Part shown: positions 52,070 to 62,485 of the stretch, piece by piece
Numbering within the stretch: the first letter of the stretch is position 1
Layout of the letters: each line of letters opens with the position of its first letter
Assembly: GCA_036417435.1 (NCBI GenBank)
Contig: JAZAQT010000083.1
Span: 186,001-250,000 of the forward strand
DNA: 64,000 nucleotides
Reading direction: 5' to 3'
From: Inia geoffrensis
Taxonomy: Eukaryota; Chordata; Mammalia; Artiodactyla; Iniidae
Translations under genes and position numbers: made by a program
Notes under the pieces: model-generated
The model's input: only the letters and a program-made list of their open reading frames with translations
Told to the model about the DNA's origin: nothing
Databases searched by the model: none

Positions 52070-53805
52070 TGATCAGGCATAATTTCTAAAACTCATCGCC
52101 ATTTTCGCCCCCTGATACTCGAGTTCGCCGTTCCAGATGCGATATTAACATTCTCCCCACTTGGAGAGACAGTGCCTTTGACCTCTTGTTTGGCACAGTT
52201 TGCAATTTCTGTGGAAGATGAACAGGAATAAGGAGAACCAATGATCGGCTAACTCGATGTGTTTGGACGGGCACATTGAACTCTGATTTCCCTAAAGGAA
52301 GAAGAATTCACCAAAGGTTCAGCGGGCCATGCCTGAACGAGATTAGGGCCTGAAGCAATTCTTCGGGTTTGCGGTCAGCTCAAAAGAAAGCGAGTTGAGA
52401 AAAGGAGATCTTTGGCACTGTAACTCACAATCCTGCAGAGTTCCAAATGACCCCTATCAGCCAAAAATTTATTGAAGGAAGGCTGTGAAGAGGACTTGAA
52501 CGCGACGCAGAATTGCAGAAAACAGATATCAGGGGGTAGATAAGAATTGCTCTGAAAGCGTAGGAAAAGAGGCAGCAGTTCGACAGTGATGCACTTGGCC
52601 AAAAAGGGCTTATGCGTTTTTTCCTGAATATATTCAGGAAAAAACGCATACGCCCTTTTTGGCCAACCAAGCAAGCCTGCAATGGAAATCCGCACTACAA
52701 GGAAGTCTCACTTCCCACCGATCCAAAGGGCCGTCCGAAAAAAGTGTAAAATCCAGAGAGGCAGGACAGGCCGTGGAGAACCGGCAGCCTTGTTATGCTG
52801 ATGGGCGGGATGTAAATTGCCAACAGCCACTCTGGAGAACTGGATGGTGTTTCCTGGAACAAAGAAAAAACCAAGCTAGAGAGCCTAGGGCACTTCCACT
52901 TATGGTGCTATAGATTCGGAAAATTTAAATGAAAAAGACACAGCCACACCAAAGTTTGGGGCTGCTCTGTGTACGGGATCCTTGACTATGGTACAACTTT
53001 AATAGCCCAGAAAGAGAAAAATGGATATAGAAGTTGTGGTACATCCCTACAATGGAATATCACTCAACAATGAAATCCATGGCAACACACCAGTAGCAGC
53101 ATAATGACAGGATTTAGTTATGATGATTCTAAGTAAAATAAGTCACACAGAAAAAGAAACATCATAAGATATCACTAATACCGGGAATGTAAACACGGCA
53201 ACGTGTGAACTGCATTACAAAACACAACAGAGTCTCACATTTACAAAAGAAACTTATGCTTGCTTAAGGGGAAAGGAGAGTGGGGAGGCTGCATAAAACC
53301 AGAGGTTCACATTAGGACAGATACCATTCCATAAGCCAAATATATATTAGACAAGACCTACTCCTTCCTCAACGAAATGGACTCAACACCCAGTATTCAA
53401 AACCTTGGAATATGCCTGACTATGAAGAAAATTAAAACCCATACATTTATAGGTCTCCATAAGAAAATCATTTGTGTACAGCACCATACACACAGCAGTG
53501 TCAATAAGCTAAATCCCCTTATAAAAATAAATTTGAAAAACAAAACACAAGGACTGTGAAATAGAGAGAAATTCTTAAATAAGTCCTTCAGGGCTTGTGA
53601 GGAATCTTGGATTTACCACCTCTACATCCACAGCTGGGGGAGAGATAAGGCTGGACACTTGGGGCTGATACTATTGGTGAGGGAATGCAGACTCTTTGAG
53701 GTAATGGTGCATGGTTCCCATTCCACGGGTCCCAAATCTCCACGTTTAAGGGATTTATCCTTCAGCTAAAATATGCATGGAAAACCCAGAATATGGTCCA
53801 CGAAG
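52070..53805 (+). repeat. Satellite monomer, unit 31 (1,736 bp), mosaic
   Basis: Palindrome 52595-52666 has the GGGCTTATGCG mismatch. L1 part about 52672-53549. AACGAA followed by CCCAGT and CCTTGG near 53372-53410 is a hybrid variant string. GAGAACTGGATGG near 52836 is shared with unit 30, and CAAAGGTTCAGCG near 52313 with unit 32. Confidence 0.95.
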
Positions 53806-55541
53806 TGATCAGGCATAATTTCTAAAACTCATCGCCATTTTCGCCCCCTGATACTCGAGTTCGCCCTTCCAGATGCGATATTAACATTCTCCCCACTTGG
53901 AGAGTCAGTGCCTTTGACCTCTTGTTTGGCACAGTTTGCAATTTCTGTGGAAGATGAACAGGAATAAGGAGAACCAATGAGCGGCTAACTCGATGTGTTT
54001 GGACGGGCACATTGAACTCTGATTTCCCTACAGGAAGAAGAATTCACCAAAGGTTCAGCGGGCCATGCCTGAACGAGATTAGGGCCTGAAGCAATTCTTC
54101 GGGTTTGCGGTCAGCTCACAAGAAAGCGAGTTGAGAAAAGGAGATCTTTGGCACTGTAACTCACAATCCTGCAGAGTTCCAAATGACCCCTATCATCCAA
54201 AAATTTACTGAAGGAAGGCTGTGAAGAGGACTTGAACGCGACGCAGAATCGCAGAAAACAGATATCAGGGGGTAGATAAGAATTGCTCTGAAAGAGTAGG
54301 AAAAGAGGCAGCTGTTCGACAGTGATGCACTTGGCCAAAAAGGGCGTATGCGATTTTTCCTGAATATATTCAGGAAAAAACGCATACGCACTTTTTGGCC
54401 AACCAAGCAAGCCTGCAATGGAAATCCGCACTACAAGTAAGTCTCACTTCCCCCCGATCCAAAGGGCCGTCCGAAAAAAGTGTAAAATCCAAGAGAGGCA
54501 GGACAGGCCATGGAGAACCGGCAGCCTTGTTATGCTGCTGGGCGGGATGTAAATTGCGAGCAGCCACTCTGGAGAAGTGGATGGTGTTTCCTGGAACAAA
54601 GAAAAAACCAAGCTAGAGAGCCTAGGGCACTTCCACTTATGGTGCTATAGATTCGGAAAATTTAAATGAAAAAGACACAGCCACACCAAAGTTTGGGGCT
54701 GCTCTGTGTACGGGATCCTTGACTATGGTACAACTTTAATAGCCCAGAAAGAGAAAAATGGATATAGAAGTTGTGGTACATCCCTACAATGGAATATCAC
54801 TCAACAATGAAATCAATGGCAACACACCAGTAGCAGCATAATGACAGGATTTAGTTATGATGATTCTAAGTGAAATAAGTCACACAGAAAAAGAAACATC
54901 ATAAGATATCACTAATACCGGGAATGTAAACACGGCAACGTGTGAACTGCATTACAAAACACAACAGAGTCTCACATTTACAAAAGAAACTTATGCTTGC
55001 TTAAGGGGAAAGGAGAGTGGGGAGGCTGCATAAAACCAAAGGTTCAGATTAGGACAGATACCATTCCATAAGCCAAATATATATTAGACAAGACCTACTC
55101 CTTGCTCAACCAAATGGACTCAACACCCAGTATTCAAAACCTTGGAATATGCCTGACTATGAAGAAAATTAAAACCCATACATTTATAGGTCTCCATAAG
55201 AATATCATTTGTGTACAGCACCATACACACAGCAGTGTCAATAAGCTAAATCCCCTTATAAAAATAAATTTGAAAACAAATCACAAGGACTGTGAAATAG
55301 AGAGAAATTCTTAAATAAGTCCTTCAGGGCTTGTGAGGAATCTTGGATTTACCACCTCTACATCCACAGTTGGGGGAGAGATAAGGCTGGACACTCGGGG
55401 CTGATACTATTGGTGAGGGAATGCAGACCCTTTGAGGTAATGGTGCATGGTTCCCATTGCACGGGTCCCAAATCTCCACGTTTAAGGGATTTATCCTTCA
55501 GCTAAAATATGCATGGAAAACCCAGAATATGGTCCACGAAG
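53806..55541 (+). repeat. Satellite monomer, unit 32 (1,736 bp), mosaic and diverged
   Basis: Palindrome 54331-54402 has two mismatches, one in each arm at different pairs (GCGATTTTTCC left, ACGCACTTTTT right). L1 part about 54408-55285. A gained A (AATCCAAGAGAGG near 54487) and a lost A in the tail cancel in length. The right end from about 54940 switches to the unit 17 type. Confidence 0.95.
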
Positions 55542-57277
55542 TGATCAGGCATAATTTCTAAAACTCATCGCCATTTTCGCCCCCTGATACTCGAGTTCGC
55601 CGTTCCAGATGCGATATTAACATTCTCCCCACTTGGAGAGTCAGTGCCTTTGACCTCTTGTTTGGCACAGTTTGCAATTTCTGTGGAAGATGAACAGGAA
55701 TAAGGAGAACCAATGAGCGGCTAACTCGATGTGTTTGGACGGGCACATTGAACTCTGATTTCCCTACAGGAAGAAGAATTCACCAAAGGCTCAGCGGGCC
55801 ATGCCGGAACGAGATTAGGGCCTGAAGCAATTCTTCGGGTTTTCGGGCAGCTCACAAGAAAGCGAGTTGAGAAAAGGAGATCTTTGGCACTGTAACTCAC
55901 AATCCTGCAGAGTTCCAAATGACCCCTATCATCCAAAAATTTATTGAAGGAAGGCTGTGAAGAGGACTTGAACGCGACGCAGAATTGCAGAAAACAGATA
56001 TCAGGGGGTAGATAAGAATTTCTCTGAAAGCGTAGGAAAAGAGGCAGCAGTTCGACAGTGATGCACTTGGCCAAAAAGGGCGTATACGTTTTTTCCTGAA
56101 TATATTCAGGAAAAAACGCATACGCCCTTTTTGGCCAACCAAGCAAGCCTGCAATGGAAATCCGCACTACAAGGAAGTCTCACTTCCCACCGATCCAAAG
56201 GGCCGTCCGAAAAAAGTGTAAAATCCAGAGAGGCAGGACAGGCCGTGGAGAACCGGCAGCCTTGTTAAGCTGATGGGCGGGATGTAAATTGCCAACAGCC
56301 ACTCTGGAGAAGTGGATGGTGTTTCCTGGAACAAAGAAAAAACCAAGCTAGAGAGCCTAGGGCACTTCCACTTACGGTGCTATAGATTCGGAAAATTTAA
56401 ATGAAAAAGACACAGCCACACCAAAGTTTGGGGCTGCTCTGTGTAAGGGATCCTTGACTATGGTACAACTTTAATAGCCCAGAAAGAGAAAAATGGATAT
56501 AGAAGTTGTGGTACATCCCTACAATGGAATATCACTCAACAATGAAATCCATGGCAACACACCAGTAGCAGCATAATGACAGGATTTAGTTATGATGATT
56601 CTAAGTGAAATAAGTCACACAGAAAAAGAAACATCATAAGATATCACTAATACCGGGAATGTAAACACGGCTACGTGTGAACTGCATTACAAAACACAAC
56701 AGAGTCTCACATTTACAAAAGAAACTTATGCTTGCTTAAGGGGAAAGGAGAGTGGGGAGCCTGCATAAAACCAGAGGTTCATATTAGGACAGATACCATT
56801 CCATAAGCCAAATATATATTAGACAAGACCTACTCCTTGCTCAACGAAATGGACTCAACACCCCGTATTCAAAACCTAGGAATATGCCTGACTATGAAGA
56901 AAATTAAAACCCATACATTTATAGGTCTCCATAAGAAAATCATTTGTGTACAGCACCATACACACAGCAGTGTCAATAAGCTAAATCCCCTTATAAAAAT
57001 AAATTTGAAAAACAAAACACAAGGACTGTGAAATAGAGAGAAATTCTTAAATAAGTCCTTCAGGGCTTGTGAGGAATCTTGGATTTACCACCTCTACATC
57101 CACAGCTGGGGGAGAGATAAGGCTGGACACTTGGGGCTGATACTATTGGTGAGGGAATGCAGACCCTTTGAGGTAAATGTGCATGGTTCCCATTCCACGG
57201 GTCCCAAATCTCCACGTTTAAGGGATTTATCCTTCAGCTAAAATATGCATGGAAAACCCAGAATATGGTCCACGAAG
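55542..57277 (+). repeat. Satellite monomer, unit 33 (1,736 bp)
   Basis: Copy of unit 18. Palindrome 56067-56138 has the GTATACG mismatch. L1 part about 56144-57021. Confidence 0.95.
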
Positions 57278-59013
57278 TGATCAGGCATAATTTCTAAAAC
57301 TCATCGCCATTTTCGCCCCCTGATACTCGAGTTCGCCGTTCCAGATGCGATATTAACATTCTCCCCACTTGGAGAGTCAGTGCCTTTGACCTCTTGTTTG
57401 GCACAGTTTGCAATTATTGTGGAAGATGAACAGGAATAAGGAGAACCAATGAGCGGCTAACTCGATGTGTTTGGACGGGCACATTGAACTCTGATTTCCC
57501 TACAGGAAGAAGAATTCACCAAAGGCTCAGCGGGCCATGCCGGAACGAGATTAGGGCCTGAAGCAATTCTTCGGGTTTTCGGTCAGCTCACAAGAAAGCG
57601 AGTTGAGAAAAGGAGATCGTTGGCACTGTAACTCACAATCCTGCAGAGTTCCAAATGACCCCTATCATCCAAAAATTTATTGAAGGAAGGCTGTGAAGAG
57701 GACTTGAACGCGACACAGAATTGCAGAAAACAGATATCAGGGGGTAGATCAGAATTGCTCTGAAAGCGTAGGAAAAGAGGCAGCAGTTCGACAGTGATGC
57801 ACTTGGCCAAAAAGGGCTTATGCGTTTTTTCCTGAATATATTCAGGAAAAAACGCATACGCCCTTTTTGGCCAACCAAGCAAGCCTGCAATGGAAATCCG
57901 CACTACAAGGAAGTCTCACTTCCCACCGATCCAAAGGGCCGTCCGAAAAAAGTGTAAAATCCAGAGAGGCAGGACAGGCCATGGAGAACCGGCAGCCTTG
58001 TTATGCTGATGGGCGGGATGTAAATTGCCAACAGCCACTCTGGAGAAGTGGATGGTGTTTCCTGGAACAAAGAAAAAACCAAGCTAGAGAGCCTAGGGCA
58101 CTTCCACTTATGGTGCTATAGATTCGGAAAATTTAAATGAAAAAGACACAGCCACACCAAAGTTTCGGGCTGCTCTGTGTACGGGATCCTTGACTATGGT
58201 ACAACTTTAATAGCCCAGAAAGAGAAAAATGGATATAGAAGTTGTGGTACATCCCTACAATGGAATATCACTCAACAATGAAATCCATGGCAACACACCA
58301 GTAGCAGCATAATGACAGGATTTAGTTATGATGATTCTAAGTGAAATAAGTCACACAGAAAAAGAAACATCATAAGATATCACTAATACTGGGAATGTAA
58401 ACACGGCTACGTGTGAACTGCATTAAAAAACACAACAGAGTCTCACATTTACAAAAGAAACTTATGCTTGCTTAAGGGGAAAGGAGAGTGGGGAGGCTGC
58501 ATAAAACCAGAGGTTCATATTAGGACAGATACCATTCCATAAGCCAAATATATATTAGACAAGACCTACTCCTTGCTCAACGAAATGGACTCAACACCCC
58601 GTATTCAAAACCTAGGAATATGCCTGACTATGAAGAAAATTAAAACCCATACATTTATAGGTCTCCATAAGAAAATCATTTGTGTACAGCACCATACACA
58701 CAGCAGTGTCAATAAGCTAAATCCCCTTATAAAAATAAATTTGAAAAACAAAACACAAGGACTGTGAAATAGAGAGAAATTCTTAAATAAGTCCTTCAGG
58801 GCTTGTGAGGAATCTTGGATTTACCACCTCTACATCCACAGCTGGGGGAGAGATAAGGCTGGACACTTGGGGCTGATACTATTGGTGAGGGAATGCAGAC
58901 CCTTTGAGGTAATGGTGCATGGTTCCCATTCCACGGGTCCCAAATCTCCACGTTTAAGGGATTTATCCTTCAGCTAAAATATGCATGGAAAACCCAGAAT
59001 ATGGTCCACGAAG
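57278..59013 (+). repeat. Satellite monomer, unit 34 (1,736 bp)
   Basis: Copy of unit 19. Palindrome 57803-57874 has the GGGCTTATGCG mismatch. L1 part about 57880-58757. Confidence 0.95.
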
Positions 59014-60749
59014 TGATCAGGCATAATTTCTAAAACTCATCGCCATTTTCGCCCCCTGATACTCGAGTTCGCCGTTCCAGATGCGATATTAACATTCTCC
59101 CCACTTGGAGAGTCAGTGCCTTTGACCTCTTGTTTGGCACAGTTTGCAATTTCTGTGGAAGATGAACAGGAATAAGGAGAACCAATGAGCGGCTAACTCG
59201 ATGTGTTTGGACGGGCACATTGAACTCTGATTTCCCTACAGGAAGAAGAATTCACCAAAGGCTCAGCGGGCCATGCCGGAACGAGATTAGGGCCTGAAGC
59301 AATTCTTCGGGTTTGCGGTCAGCTCACAAGAAAGCGAGTTGAGAAAAGGAGATCTTTGGCACTGTAACTCACAATCCTGCAGAGTTCCAAATGACCCCTA
59401 TCATCCAAAAATTTATTGAAGGAAGGCTGTGAAGAGGACTTGAACACGACGCAGAATTGCAGAAAACAGATATCAGGGGTTAGATAAGAATTGCTCTGAA
59501 AGCGTAGGAAAAGAGGCAGCAGTTTGACAGTGATGCACTTGGCCAAAAAGGGCGTATGCGTTTTTTCCTGAATATATTCAGGAAAAAACGCATACGCCCT
59601 TTTTGGCCAACCAAGCAAGCCTGCAATGGAAATCCGCACTACAAGGAAGTCTCACTTCCCACCGATCCAAAGGGCCGTCCGAAAAAAGTGTAAAATCCAG
59701 AGAGGCAGGACAGGCCGTGGAGAACCGGCAGCCTTGTTAAGCTGATGGGCAGGATGTAAATTGCCAACAGCCACTCTGGAGAAGTGGATGGTGTTTCCTG
59801 GAACAAAGAAAAAACCAAGCTAGAGAGCCTAGGGCACTTCCACTTTTGGTGCTATAGATTCGGAAAATTTAAATGAAAAAGACACAGCCACACCAAAGTT
59901 TGGGGCTGCTCTGTGTACGGGATCCTTGACTATGGTACAACTTTAATAGCCCAGAAAGAGAAAAATGGATATAGAAGTTGTGGTACATCCCTACAATGGA
60001 ATATCACTCAACAATGAAATCCATGGCAACACACCACTAGCAGCATAATGACAGGATTTAGTTATGATGATTCTAAGTGAAATAAGTCACACAGAAAAAG
60101 AAACATCATAAGATATCACTAATACCGGGAATGTAAACACGGCTACGTGTGAACTGCATTACAAAACACAACAGAGTCTCACATTTACAAAAGAAACTTA
60201 TGCTTGCTTAAGGGGAAAGGAGAGTGGGGAGGCTGCATAAAACCAGAGGTTCACATTAGTACAGATACCATTCCATAAGCCAAATATATATTAGACAAGA
60301 CCTACTCCTTCCTCAACCAAATGGACTCAACACCCAGTATTCAAAACCTTGGAATATGCCTGACTATGAAGAAAATTAAAACCCATACATTTATAGGTCT
60401 CCATAAGAAAATCATTTGTGTACAGCACCATACACACAGCAGTGTCAATAAGCTAAATCCCCTTATAAAAATAAATTTGAAAAACAAAACACAAGGACTG
60501 TGAAATAGAGAGAAATTCTTAAATAAGTCCTTCAGGGCTTGTGAGGAATCTTGGATTTACCACCTCTACATCCACAGCTGGGGGAGAGATAAGGCTGGAC
60601 ACTTGGGGCTGATAGTATTGGTGAGGGAATGCAGACCCTTTGAGGTAATGGTGCATGGTTCCCATTCCACGGGTCCCAAATCTCCACGTTTAAGGGATTT
60701 ATCCTTCAGCTAAAATATGCATGGAAAACCCAGAATATGGTCCACGAAG
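59014..60749 (+). repeat. Satellite monomer, unit 35 (1,736 bp)
   Basis: Copy of unit 20, with CAGTTTGACAGTG near 59520 as a private change. Palindrome 59539-59610 is perfect. L1 part about 59616-60493. Confidence 0.95.
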
Positions 60750-62485
60750 TGATCAGGCATAATTTCTAAAACTCATCGCCATTTTCGCCCCCTGATACTC
60801 GAGTTCGCCGTTCCAGATGCGATATTAACATTCTCCCCACTTGGAGAGTCAGTGCCTTTGACCTCTTGTTTGGCACAGTTTGCAATTTCTGTGGAAGATG
60901 AACAGGAATAAGGAGAACCAATGAGCGGCTAACTCGATGTGTTTGGACGGGCACATTGAACTCTGATTTCCCTACAGGAAGAAGAATTCACCAAAGGCTC
61001 AGCGGGCCATGCCGGAACGAGATTAGGGCCTGAAGCAATTCTTCGGGTTTGCGGTCAGCTCACAAGAAAGCGAGTTGAGAAAAGGAGATCTTTGGCACTG
61101 TAACTCACAATCCTGCAGAGTTCCAAATGACCCCTATCATCCAAAAATTTATTGAAGGAAGGCTGTGAAGAGGACTTGAACGCGACGCAGAATTGCAGAA
61201 AACAGATATCAGGGGGTAGATAAGAATTGCTCTGAAAGCGTAGGAAAAGAGGCAGCAGTTCGACAGTGATGCACTTGGCCAAAAAGGGCGTATGCGTTTT
61301 TTCCTGAATATATTCAGGAAAAAACGCATACGCCCTTTTTGGCCAACCAAGCAAGCCTCCAATGGAAATCCGCACTACAAGGAAGTCTCACTTCCCACCG
61401 ATCCAAAGGGCCGTCCGAAAAAAGTGTAAAATCCAGAGAGGCAGGACAGGCCGTGGAGAACCGGCAGCCTTGTTATGCTGATGGGCGGGATGTAAATTGC
61501 CAACAGCCACTCTGGAGAAGTGGATGGTGTTTCCTGGAACAAAGAAAAAACCAAGCTAGAGAGCCTAGGGCACTTCCACTTATGGTGCTATAGGTTCGGA
61601 AAATTTAAATGAAAAAGACACAGCCACACCAAAGTTTGGGGCTGCTCTGTGTACGGGATCCTTGACTATGGTACAACTTTAATAGCCCAGAAAGAGAAAA
61701 ATGGATATAGAAGTTGTGGTACATCCCTACAATGGAATATCACTCAACAATGAAATCCATGGCAACACACCACTAGCAGCATAATGACAGGATTTAGTTA
61801 TGATGATTCTAAGTGAAATAAGTCACACAGAAAAAGAAACATCATAAGATATCACTAATACCGGGAATGTAAACACGGCTACGTGTGAACTGCATTACAA
61901 AACACAACAGAGTCTCACATTTACAAAAGAAACTTATGCTTGCTTAAGGGGAAAGGAGAGTGGGGAGGCTGCATAAAACCAGAGGTTCACATTAGTACAG
62001 ATACCATTCCATAAGCCAAATATATATTAGACAAGACCTACTCCTTCCTCAACCAAATGGACTCAACACCCAGTAGTCAAAACCTTGGAATATGCCTGAC
62101 TATGAAGAAAATTAAAACCCATACATTTATAGGTCTCCATAAGAAAATCATTTGTGTACAGCACCATACACACAGCAGTGTCAATAAGCTAAATCCCCTT
62201 ATAAAAATAAATTTGAAAAACAAAACACAAGGACTGTGAAATAGAGAGAAATTCTTAAATAAGTCCTTCAGGGCTTGTGAGGAATCTTGGATTTACCACC
62301 TCTACATCCACAGCTGGGGGAGAGATAAGGCTGGACACTTGGGGCTGATAGTATTGGTGAGGGAATGCAGACCCTTTGAGGTAATGGTGCATGGTTCCCA
62401 TTCCACGGGTCCCAAATCTCCACGTTTAAGGGATTTATCCTTCAGCTAAAATATGCATGGAAAACCCAGAATATGGTCCACGAAG
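60750..62485 (+). repeat. Satellite monomer, unit 36 (1,736 bp)
   Basis: Copy of unit 21, with AGCCTCCAATGG near 61353 as a difference. Palindrome 61275-61346 is perfect. L1 part about 61352-62229. Confidence 0.95.
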
